Shown piece by piece: positions 8,401 to 14,629 of a DNA stretch of 24,728 nt. The translations under genes and the position numbers were made by a program. The stretch lies in the NCBI GenBank assembly GCA_030054275.1, contig JASGCF010000010.1, positions 1 through 24,728 on the forward strand, given 5' to 3'. Source of the stretch: Limnohabitans sp. GTDB lineage: Bacteria > Planctomycetota > Phycisphaerae > Phycisphaerales > SM1A02. Every line of letters begins with the position of its first letter. Position 1 is the first letter of the stretch. The notes under the pieces were generated by a model. The model was not told the origin of the DNA. It was given only the letters and a program-made list of their open reading frames with translations, and ran no database searches.

Positions 8401-8847
8401 GGGCTTTCGGTGCTGTGGTGCAGCGATCGTTTTGTACAGCCAGAACTCAGCGGGCCCATTCGGATTTTCGAACGCGGTGGACTCCACGCAGCCTTCTTGC
8501 CACCGCAGACGATTCTGAAAGGACACTTTGATGTTGCCAAGGCAATTGACTTTTCTCCAGATCGCAAGTGGCTTGTGAGCGGTGGAGAAGATGGCACCGT
8601 GCGCGTGTGGAATATTGCGCTTTCAGAGTGTTTCTTGCCGCTCAGTGGGCCCGGCGGAAAGATTCTGTTTGTGCAGTGGTCGCCAGACGGACGGTCGATT
8701 CTTGCTGCGGATCAATTCGGGCGCATGCGTTTCTTCGACAGTGTGTCGCGCCATCAGCGGCTGCAAGATGAGCGGCTGCAAGATGAGCGCCTTCAAGATG
8801 ATCGCCCTTCACGAGAGCATCAACGCGAAACAGTCGCGTCGCAGTGA
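5476..8847 (+). CDS. membrane Ser/Thr protein kinase with C-terminal WD40-like beta-propeller
   Basis: 1123 aa. An N-terminal segment of about 90 residues with acidic stretches precedes a complete Hanks-type kinase domain (about 95-395): glycine loop GRGGVGTVF (near 106), lysine in AVKVLR, catalytic loop HRDLKPSN (H239, D241), DFG at 259-261, and GTPAYMAPEQ (286-295). One transmembrane helix follows at about 416-436 (ATAFVATSLVLLASTIFSAIS) after a basic stretch, placing the kinase in the cytoplasm and the C-terminal part on the other side. Residues about 490-1100 form a beta-propeller; the clearest WD40 unit is near 1015-1050 (DFSPDRKWLVSGGEDGTVRVWN). The tail carries three copies of the pentapeptide RLQDE/D. 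The gene follows an ECF sigma gene by 43 bp and is probably co-transcribed. The substrate and the ligand of the propeller are unknown. Confidence 0.95.
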   Translation: MSTQSSSNQSDHAEHDRMHAMAEILDEALKVPESERSAWLDDLAHRDACTAEELRALLAALPDAESTNETDEEKSAAVHELASEAEFDEPRVGEIIGGCRLTAFLGRGGVGTVFAADELDPPRAVAVKVLRASSTRPSHLRRFRTEAMALARLEHPAIVRIYATGVANRVDPRGDAILAPMPYIVMERVAPAVNFVQWAQQPSKADPSLGVRRDLREIARCMAEVCDGMQQGHSRGLLHRDLKPSNVLVQSDGCAKIIDFGVARLVEQSGSASIPSDETVAGALIGTPAYMAPEQFALTPAEIDTRVDVHAVGVMLYEAVSGRRPYEIPRHLYFDAARVFRDTTPTPLERIDSTVPRDFSAIVAKAMAKDRSQRYATMAELADDLRAFVAGRAVRARPESQGERAVRWVRRNPAWATAFVATSLVLLASTIFSAISWKRASHQLMLASLARAAISSRELHEKELAARLNEVRDASRGQVPEFIFGMLTAPFDGAVRNYAGSNQGHRMSGRLSSDRRRWIASGDGGVVHIVDLVTHAVVEARVPDDPAFSWACGFTADGTRAFVGCEKGIYEVLSDGRCEPRFKVPIGQVRGFEQTTRGPAGFYFFVGSQAIARFVPEGPEEAEMLVLPRGTGIGNIVCVGDRMFAAAADANFYAMNIGEDGTIRKDPAFQPPRGRGIAIAATADGALFARGLHDGRVQILNPQTGALYDEEFVRHDVNSLAFTPSGKYLYAGDRGGRVHRYRVDETTAAPTLEPVSIQRTQSTDPVWAIGAINETEVVANVSFGIYRLDFGPRWAAEPQQFPGGFIVSGSKFDGQRVRALGADGRAYELDLATGVWLQLPHGELGLAGAQSGKITADGTALIAWDNNQLVLRNLVDGSGATMDAPNAVGRPLFAWSSDGTRVACVFADRVVLLDRAGNQIGKQEFETGIMRIAEWYVDPKTKQDRLVVCAISGVYQLLEFAIDAQSIRALATHETGLSVLWCSDRFVQPELSGPIRIFERGGLHAAFLPPQTILKGHFDVAKAIDFSPDRKWLVSGGEDGTVRVWNIALSECFLPLSGPGGKILFVQWSPDGRSILAADQFGRMRFFDSVSRHQRLQDERLQDERLQDDRPSREHQRETVASQ
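8758..8802 (+). repeat. 15-bp tandem repeat, three copies, in the kinase C-terminus
   Basis: CGGCTGCAAGATGAG occurs twice in direct succession (8758-8772, 8773-8787), followed by a diverged third copy (8788-8802). The unit is a multiple of three, so copy number can change without a frameshift. It encodes RLQDE, RLQDE, RLQDD in the last 30 residues. Confidence 0.85.
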
Positions 8848-8850
8848 TGG

Positions 8851-10275
8851 TTACACCGTGACTTCGTAGCCACGCCCTGCGTACGGCCAGTAGCCGCCGC
8901 GCATATTGAACGCGTCGAAGCCGTGTCGCGCGAGCAATGCCGCAGCGCGCGCGCTGCGGTTTCCGCTGCGGCAGTAGCACACCACGGGCTTATCGCGCGG
9001 AATCTCATGTGACTTGGCACGCAGATGCGTGAAGGGCACATGAAGCGCAGTCGGAAGGTGACCGGCGCCGAACTCTGCACAAGTACGCACATCAATGATG
9101 GTCGCAGCGCCGCGTGAAACGAGATCATGAACGCGCACGGGAGAAATGTCATCGACACCAGTGGTTGCGAACGACCCAGTTGCCAAGCGAGCAACCGTTG
9201 CCGCCTCTACAAATCCCTCAATCGCTTCGGGCGCGATCCCAACGCGCAGCAAAACGCGCGCAATCTCGGGAACGACGGTGTGCGCTGCGATCAAGACCAC
9301 ACGATCGTCATCATCGAGGTAATTCGCAACTGTTGGACCAAACGAACGCTCAAATGGAGCGCTGACCGAATAGGGCAGCCGTGCATCGAGATACTCATTC
9401 CACGGTCTGGTGTCGATGACCGTGAAGTGCGGATCTTGGCATCGTGCCGCGAACTCGTCGGAGGTGAGTTCGCGCACGACAGGCGGCGCAGAAATCGCGC
9501 GTCCTCCGTGTTCATTCAACCGCTTGACACGCGCAAAGTAGGGTGGAGGCGCAGTTGTTCCGTGCATGATGGCGCCAGCGAAGTCGCCATTGTCCGCGTG
9601 TGCACGCATCGCCCGATTGATGACGCGCTCAATGCCAATCGTTGTTGCGGGCAGATTGCAAATCTGCGTACCGCATGCGCTGCCCGCGCCGTGGCCAGGC
9701 AGCACTTGTGTTTCTGCAGGAAGATCGTCGAGGCTCGCGACCGATGCGCGCATCGAATCGATCGCTTCACGCAACGATAAACCATCTGTTGCGAAGGCTC
9801 CGAGGTCGGGGCGTCCGACATCACCAGCAAAGAGAAAGTCGCCTGAAAACAGGAGTCGCGTCCGTCCGTGCGGCGCTGACAGTTCGAAGGAAAGACTCTC
9901 GCGCGTATGACCAGGCGTGTGCCTCACTGTGAAGACAAGTGTGCCCACCTCAAACCGATCACCAGCGTGAACGCGCCGCACGCGCCCATGCTGGGTGAAG
10001 GTTGGTGACGCGAGCCATGCGGGCTCTGGGCCCTCCGCAGAGACATACGCGGTGACTGCATGGTGCGTTACGAATCCTTCAATTCCACTCACGAAATCTG
10101 CGTGTACATGCGTCTCCGCAACAGCCACAATCCGATGACCGCTTTCCGCAGCAATGGCGAAGTATCGATCGATATCGCACGCCGGATCGATGACAATCGC
10201 CTCGTGCGTGTCATCGCAGCCAACGATGTACGAAGTTTGTGCGAGTGTTGAGTCGAAGACGCGCCGCAAGAGCAT
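8851..10275 (-). CDS. persulfide dioxygenase / rhodanese fusion (CstB-like)
   Basis: 474 aa. Residues 1-240 are a metallo-beta-lactamase fold of the ETHE1/persulfide dioxygenase type: THVHAD (H56, H58, D60), TPGHT (H123), FSGD (D146), and GHGAGSACG with H195 and C201. By analogy with ETHE1, H56, H123 and D146 would bind the single iron. Residues about 265-365 resemble a rhodanese domain but lack the catalytic Cys (VLIAAHTVV in its place). Residues about 375-474 are a full rhodanese with CRSGNR (C435). The order dioxygenase, pseudo-rhodanese, rhodanese is that of CstB of Staphylococcus, which turns persulfides into thiosulfate and thus detoxifies sulfide. No signal peptide, so cytoplasmic. Convergent with the kinase gene (3 bp apart) and divergent from the ThrE-family gene; no sulfur gene is nearby. 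A CstR-like regulator is not visible. Confidence 0.9.
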   Translation of the reverse strand: MLLRRVFDSTLAQTSYIVGCDDTHEAIVIDPACDIDRYFAIAAESGHRIVAVAETHVHADFVSGIEGFVTHHAVTAYVSAEGPEPAWLASPTFTQHGRVRRVHAGDRFEVGTLVFTVRHTPGHTRESLSFELSAPHGRTRLLFSGDFLFAGDVGRPDLGAFATDGLSLREAIDSMRASVASLDDLPAETQVLPGHGAGSACGTQICNLPATTIGIERVINRAMRAHADNGDFAGAIMHGTTAPPPYFARVKRLNEHGGRAISAPPVVRELTSDEFAARCQDPHFTVIDTRPWNEYLDARLPYSVSAPFERSFGPTVANYLDDDDRVVLIAAHTVVPEIARVLLRVGIAPEAIEGFVEAATVARLATGSFATTGVDDISPVRVHDLVSRGAATIIDVRTCAEFGAGHLPTALHVPFTHLRAKSHEIPRDKPVVCYCRSGNRSARAAALLARHGFDAFNMRGGYWPYAGRGYEVTV

Positions 10276-10281
10276 GCGTGG

Positions 10282-10289
10282 AGTCTACC
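10282..10289 (-). promoter_or_regulatory. extended -10 promoter of the CstB-like gene, probably leaderless
   Basis: On the minus strand GGTAGACT (hexamer at 10287-10282) is followed by exactly 6 nt and the ATG at 10275. This is the same arrangement as at 2334-2347 and 10355-10368. No Shine-Dalgarno sequence and no clear -35 box are present. Confidence 0.45.
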
Positions 10290-10354
10290 GCTCGCAGGCC
10301 CATTCTTGGAAGGGCGCTGGTCTCACGCTTCGGCTGTTGCGGTGGGACGCTGCG

Positions 10355-10368
10355 GGTACGATCTTCGT
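10355..10368 (+). promoter_or_regulatory. extended -10 promoter of the ThrE-family gene, probably leaderless
   Basis: GGTACGAT (hexamer 10357-10362) is followed by 6 nt and an in-frame GTG at 10369. The spacing supports this GTG as the true start, although the frame is open upstream to an ATG at 10306. The promoter lies about 65 bp from the divergent promoter of the CstB-like gene. Confidence 0.45.
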
Positions 10369-11691
10369 GTGTCTGTCGAAATCTCATCGAAGCAATCTCG
10401 TGCCGCCCAAACCGCATCAAAACGCGCAGAGTCGATCTTCGCGAACGCTGAGACTGGTCCGATCGAGGATCGATTTCTTGCTGTACTCGCGCGCCTCTTG
10501 CACGAAGCCGGAACGCCTTCGCATCGCATTGAGTCGATCGTCAGCGGCTGCGCCGAGCGACTGGGCATCAAGGCGTCGATCTTCTCGTTGCCAACATGGA
10601 TTTCGATCAGCGTCGATGATGGTGGTGCACAACGAACCACCAACTTTCGTGTTGATCCTGGCTCTCCGAAAATGGCGCTTCTTGAAGAGACTTTCCGCGT
10701 TGCGGATCGGGTTTCTGCGGGCGAGCTTGACGCGGCGGGTGGACTTTCTGCACTGCGTATCGCGTACGAGCGCTTGTGGCGCCCTCCGTCGATCGCTATG
10801 ACGCTTGGCTATGCGCTCTTCAGCGCTGCTGCAGCGCGACTCCTTGGCGGCACGGTCGATGACATGATCGTGGCGCTGCCTGTTGGTTTCTGCGTGGGCT
10901 TCTCGCTGCGATTGGCGGCCGGCCGACGCGAGCGCGAGCTTTTGGCCGAGTTCGGCGGCGCATTCGTCGCAACGCTCTTGGCCGTGATCGGTGTTTTGGT
11001 CGCGACGAGGTTGGGGCTTCATGCGAATGTTGGCACGATCGCGCTTGCAGGGATCGTGACGCTGCTGCCGGGGCTTTCGCTGACAACCGCGATGAGCGAA
11101 CTTTCTGCGCGTAATTTGGCATCTGGCAGCGCGCGATTGATGGGCGCAGTGACTTCGCTTGTTGTGATCGCCATGGGCGTTGCTGTTGGCGAGGCTGCGG
11201 TGCGAGTTTTCGGTGCGCCACCGCCAAGTGAGCATCGGGGGCCATCTCTACTTGCGCTGTCCTTCGACACAGCAACAGCGGTCGCACTCTTCATGGGTGC
11301 ACTTGGTATTGCGATTGCTTTTCACGCGCGACCGCAGCGATTTTGGCTGGTGCTTGCGTCGTCTATTCTGGGCTATATCGCAGCGCGCATCTCACGCAAC
11401 ACCTTTGATGCAGCGCTCGCGCCTGTTGCAGCTGCTGCCTTCATTGGAGTCGCAGGCAACATCTATTCTTGGTGGCGCAGACGGCCAACGGGCACGATCG
11501 TGCTCCCAGCGATTGCATTACTTCTTCCAGGAAGTATCGGGTTTCGCGGCATGCGTGATCTGATCTCACGCGATTCAACCGATACGCTTGCTGGGCTTGA
11601 CACCTTCACGCATGCATTGCTCATCGCAGCGTCGATTGCAGCGGGATTGCTGATCGCCAATGCGCTCGTGCCGCGACGTGTGCACGCGTAG
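10369..11691 (+). CDS. ThrE-family threonine/serine exporter-like membrane protein
   Basis: 440 aa from the GTG at 10369. The cytoplasmic N-terminal part (about 20-130) carries the ThrE/DUF1212 signature: LHEAGTPSHRIES, IFSLPTWISISVDD and the later LDAAGGLSALR. It is followed by about ten transmembrane helices, five in the ThrE domain (for example ALFSAAAARLLGGTVDDMIVALPVGF) and five in the DUF3815/ThrE_2 half, including IALLLPGSIGFRGM. Both halves are thus fused in one chain, as in Corynebacterium ThrE. The expected role is proton-driven efflux of threonine and serine; the actual substrate is not shown here. ATG 10306 is an alternative start that would add 21 residues without family support. 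Convergent with the next gene, 31 bp away. Confidence 0.88.
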   Translation: MSVEISSKQSRAAQTASKRAESIFANAETGPIEDRFLAVLARLLHEAGTPSHRIESIVSGCAERLGIKASIFSLPTWISISVDDGGAQRTTNFRVDPGSPKMALLEETFRVADRVSAGELDAAGGLSALRIAYERLWRPPSIAMTLGYALFSAAAARLLGGTVDDMIVALPVGFCVGFSLRLAAGRRERELLAEFGGAFVATLLAVIGVLVATRLGLHANVGTIALAGIVTLLPGLSLTTAMSELSARNLASGSARLMGAVTSLVVIAMGVAVGEAAVRVFGAPPPSEHRGPSLLALSFDTATAVALFMGALGIAIAFHARPQRFWLVLASSILGYIAARISRNTFDAALAPVAAAAFIGVAGNIYSWWRRRPTGTIVLPAIALLLPGSIGFRGMRDLISRDSTDTLAGLDTFTHALLIAASIAAGLLIANALVPRRVHA

Positions 11692-11722
11692 TTGAGTGCA
11701 GGCGTGCATTGGTGCTCTCAGG

Positions 11723-14440
11723 TCAGCAGGGGCCCCACGATCCAAGCAAGGTCGCGAGATCGCTTCCTCCGACAACGCCATCGCAGTCGAGATCTGCGTT
11801 TGGATCTGATGTGCCCCACGCAGAAAGCAGGGTTGCCAAATCCGCTGCGTCGATGATGTCATCGTTGTTGGCGATGTCTGCGCGGCAGGGGCTACCCGGT
11901 AGGCTTGTTGGATCGGCCGGATTGCTGCAGCCAGCGCGCTCGTCGCCATCGCGAACACCGTCGCCGTCCCGATCAAGTGCGCGCAGTCCGGTTCCGTTTG
12001 GCACCAAGGGGTAGGTGACGATTGCGCCACCAGACGCAAGTGCGTCGAGGGCTGCAAGCGTGGTTGTCGTGCCAGCCACATCGGTCTGGAACGAGCCGGA
12101 CTGATAGAGGTAGCCGCGTTCAACGCCGTTCACGACAGCCTTGGCAATCAACTGGGCGCTGCCTGCGTTTGCGATGTTCACCAGCTGGTTACGCCGCGTG
12201 CTGCCGTTCGCGAGCGCACCACCCATCGTCGCCTGTGCGCCGACCGAAGCGTGGGTGCCCGTATCCCACGAGAGCATGAACGCGCTCACATCGCGTCGTT
12301 GCTGGTCGCCCGCTGCGCCAGTCGCAAAGTTGAACACCGTCAACTTGAAGAAGTCGAAGAGCGTGGGGATGGCGCCGTCGTGCGTGAAGCCGAATCCGCG
12401 GGTGTTTGTGGTGCTTGTGAGCGAGTCGAAGCCCGTCTTCTCGAGCATATTGCGAAGGTGCGGCACCTTCATCATTTGCGGTTCTTGCAAGAGGTTTCCG
12501 CTGATGATCTGCGAACTGCCGCCCGTGGGTACCGTGTGGCAGGTCACGCATTGAACGAAGTCAAGATTGCCCGTATTGAAGAGCGATTGGCCAGTGACGG
12601 GGTTGCCGCCAGCGAGGCTTGTCTTGAGCGATCCGTCGAGATTGCGGTTCGGATTCGGTGGGAAGGAGATGGAGTTGAGATACGCCTCCATGCGAGCCAT
12701 CTCGGTGGTGCTGAAGTCGCCGTCGCCGCCGAGAAGTGCAGAGGCCGTGTGTGCGAACTGTTGGAAATCGTTCCGGTCGCCGCGCCAGTGGAAAGGCTCT
12801 GTGCCCGCGAGACCAACGAGTGTCTGCGTTGCCATCGGTCCCTTCATCGGGTGCCAGTTGCCGCAGGCGCCGCCTTGCCCAGGAAGGCCAAGGTTGCAGG
12901 ATTCGTTGAAGGCTTTCATTTGCCCCGACGGATCGCCGAGATCCCACGACAGTTGGTCCATGCGCGCATCGGTGTGGCACGAGCCGCAGGAAACCTGGCC
13001 GAGGCCCGACGCGAGGTGCGTGTCGTAGAGGAACGGGCGTCCGAGTTCGACGATAGCCGGAGTCGGATCGTAGAACGCGACCTGCGCCACTTCGTCGAGC
13101 GTCGATTCGTTGACCACGGAGATGGTTCCATCGAACCGATTCAGCGTGTAGAGGCGGCCCGCCGACGCATCAAGCGCGATGCCTGTCGGTCCTTCGCCGA
13201 CCGTTCCAAGGTCAACGCGCGCATAGTTTGAGAGGCTGAAGGCGACGACATTCGAACTTCCGAGGCCAGTTGCGTAGGCGCGCGTTCCGTCGGCCGACAC
13301 AACCACGCCGCGCGGCTCACCGATGGCGAGCATGCGCTGCAGCATCGGGATCGACTTCACCGTGTAGTTGAGGTGTGGGTTCAGATCGCCCCGTGAGGTG
13401 ACCGTCGCGCCGCCCGCGGGTAGCACTGCAGCCTCTGAGCGCACGAAAATGCTCTTGAGATTTGGTTCGAAGCGAATCTCGTTTTTCGACTCAGTTCCAA
13501 CTGCGACCACGCGGCCGTCTGGCGCGACAGCAAGAGCAGCAGGCGTTGTCATGAAGCCCTTGGCATAGCTTGTCGAAAGCGTGTTCGCGTTCACCACGGC
13601 GACATCGTTGCTGGTGAGATTCCATGTGACAGCACTGGTCCATGCGGTGTTGTTCACATCGCGCCAAGTGCCGCTGGTGTCCTTCCGCACGATGAGGCCT
13701 GCGCGAGGAGAAGTCGGAAGGCCAGCCGCGAACGCAGGCGAGAACGAGTTTCCCGAGTTTGGCGGCGGATTCGGATCGCCTGCATAGGGGTTCATCGAAG
13801 CAGTGCTGACGCGCGTTTCTGGAATGACCGTCGTGTCATTGCCGCATTCGAAGATCGCTGCATAGACGCGCGTGCCGTCGGTTGCGAGTGCGCGTGGATC
13901 TTCACCTGCGATCGGGACGAGCGTTGGTGCTGCGAGCGGATTGGTGGTGCTGAAGACCTCAAGGCGATTGACTTGTGAGCAACTCACAAACGCACGCTGT
14001 GACTTTCCAGCGAACACCACATCGCACGGTTCGTCGCCCGTCAGCACGGTTGCTTTGACGGCGAGTGTGTCGAGATCAACGATCGAGATGGAGTCAGAGA
14101 CATGGTTCACAACCCACGCCTCTGTTGCATTGCGCGCGCGTACGGAAACGGGTTCGAGTCCCACAGCGATCGATCCAGCATGACGGAGGAACGGCGCGGT
14201 TGGGAGTACATCGAAAACTTCAAGTCGATGATCGGCGGTATTCACAGCGAGGAGTCGCGGCGAACCACCAAGTCCATCCGAGGTGAGTTCAAGGGGATGG
14301 ATATGCGGGCTCTCGAAGTGGACGAAATTCTGCGAAAAACTAGGGGTCGCCACTGCTGCAATGGTGGTCAACAGCCCCGCCATCGATGCTGCGGTTCGAG
14401 GACGAGAATTTCCGATGGCGCGAAGGTGTGCGTTGCGCAT
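11723..14440 (-). CDS. secreted beta-propeller / di-heme cytochrome c protein with dockerin-like C-terminus (paralog A)
   Basis: 905 aa from ATG 14440 (919 aa if the GTG at 14482 is used). After a signal peptide (AASMAGLLTTIAAVATPSFSQ, cut near 36) comes a YVTN/YncE-like propeller (about 40-470; LLAVNTADHRLEVF, VVSADGTRAYATGLGSSNVV). A cytochrome part resembling the bacterial cytochrome c peroxidase family follows, with CGSCH (485-489), CVTCH (631-635), the block VPHLRNMLEKTG and FTHDGAIPTLFDFF. The chain ends with a calcium loop DRDGDGVRDGDE and two dockerin-like repeats (IDAADLATLLSAWG; DGVVGGSDLATLLGSWG). It probably sits outside the cytoplasm, in the periplasm or on the surface. Peroxidase, dehydrogenase and lactonase activities are all possible; I cannot choose. 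Closely related to the gene just upstream of it in transcription (14630-17338). Confidence 0.9.
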   Translation of the reverse strand: MRNAHLRAIGNSRPRTAASMAGLLTTIAAVATPSFSQNFVHFESPHIHPLELTSDGLGGSPRLLAVNTADHRLEVFDVLPTAPFLRHAGSIAVGLEPVSVRARNATEAWVVNHVSDSISIVDLDTLAVKATVLTGDEPCDVVFAGKSQRAFVSCSQVNRLEVFSTTNPLAAPTLVPIAGEDPRALATDGTRVYAAIFECGNDTTVIPETRVSTASMNPYAGDPNPPPNSGNSFSPAFAAGLPTSPRAGLIVRKDTSGTWRDVNNTAWTSAVTWNLTSNDVAVVNANTLSTSYAKGFMTTPAALAVAPDGRVVAVGTESKNEIRFEPNLKSIFVRSEAAVLPAGGATVTSRGDLNPHLNYTVKSIPMLQRMLAIGEPRGVVVSADGTRAYATGLGSSNVVAFSLSNYARVDLGTVGEGPTGIALDASAGRLYTLNRFDGTISVVNESTLDEVAQVAFYDPTPAIVELGRPFLYDTHLASGLGQVSCGSCHTDARMDQLSWDLGDPSGQMKAFNESCNLGLPGQGGACGNWHPMKGPMATQTLVGLAGTEPFHWRGDRNDFQQFAHTASALLGGDGDFSTTEMARMEAYLNSISFPPNPNRNLDGSLKTSLAGGNPVTGQSLFNTGNLDFVQCVTCHTVPTGGSSQIISGNLLQEPQMMKVPHLRNMLEKTGFDSLTSTTNTRGFGFTHDGAIPTLFDFFKLTVFNFATGAAGDQQRRDVSAFMLSWDTGTHASVGAQATMGGALANGSTRRNQLVNIANAGSAQLIAKAVVNGVERGYLYQSGSFQTDVAGTTTTLAALDALASGGAIVTYPLVPNGTGLRALDRDGDGVRDGDERAGCSNPADPTSLPGSPCRADIANNDDIIDAADLATLLSAWGTSDPNADLDCDGVVGGSDLATLLGSWGPC

Positions 14441-14498
14441 GGTGTTTCCGAGGTGTGTCGCCGTGTTGGGCTCTCGCTTCACAGCCCGTCGGTGTGAA

Positions 14499-14504
14499 GT
14501 TATA
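14499..14504 (-). promoter_or_regulatory. candidate -10 box upstream of paralog A
   Basis: On the minus strand TATAAC at 14504-14499 lies in the 147-bp gap between the two paralogs. It would give a leader of about 9 nt for GTG 14482 or about 50 nt for ATG 14440. No good -35 box was found, and read-through from the upstream paralog is also possible. Confidence 0.3.
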
Positions 14505-14524
14505 GAAACCTAACTCGTGGCGCG

Positions 14525-14541
14525 TTTGCGCTAAGCGCAAA
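14525..14541. repeat. 8-bp inverted repeat between the two paralogs
   Basis: TTTGCGCT and AGCGCAAA flank a single base, giving a near-perfect palindrome of 17 bp. It sits about 90 nt after the stop of the upstream paralog and about 20 bp upstream of the candidate -10 box of the downstream one. This position suits either an operator or a terminator hairpin, but no T-run follows on either strand. Confidence 0.5.
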
Positions 14542-14629
14542 GGCGGCGATCGCGAGATTTTCTCTGCGGAAAATGTTCGTGCGGCGCGTGTTTCAACCAG
14601 ATAGATTCTGGTTTGCAGAATTTCTTGGC

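Noticed and set aside
7741..8526. Open frame of 261 codons on the minus strand inside the kinase gene
   Set aside because: Antisense to the propeller region, no motif.
8758..8802. CRISPR-like repeat array
   Set aside because: Units are adjacent without spacers and lie in frame inside a coding region.
10306..10368. Upstream ATG for the ThrE-family gene
   Set aside because: The 21 extra residues have no family support and would run through the proposed promoter; GTG 10369 fits the spacing rule better. Not fully excluded.
11692..11722. Bidirectional terminator between the ThrE-family gene and paralog A
   Set aside because: Only a 4-bp TGCA/TGCA pairing is visible and there is no T-run.
12251..13231. 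Open frame of 326 codons on the plus strand inside paralog A
   Set aside because: It is antisense to the cytochrome region with CxxCH motifs; its Arg/Glu-rich composition fits a shadow frame.
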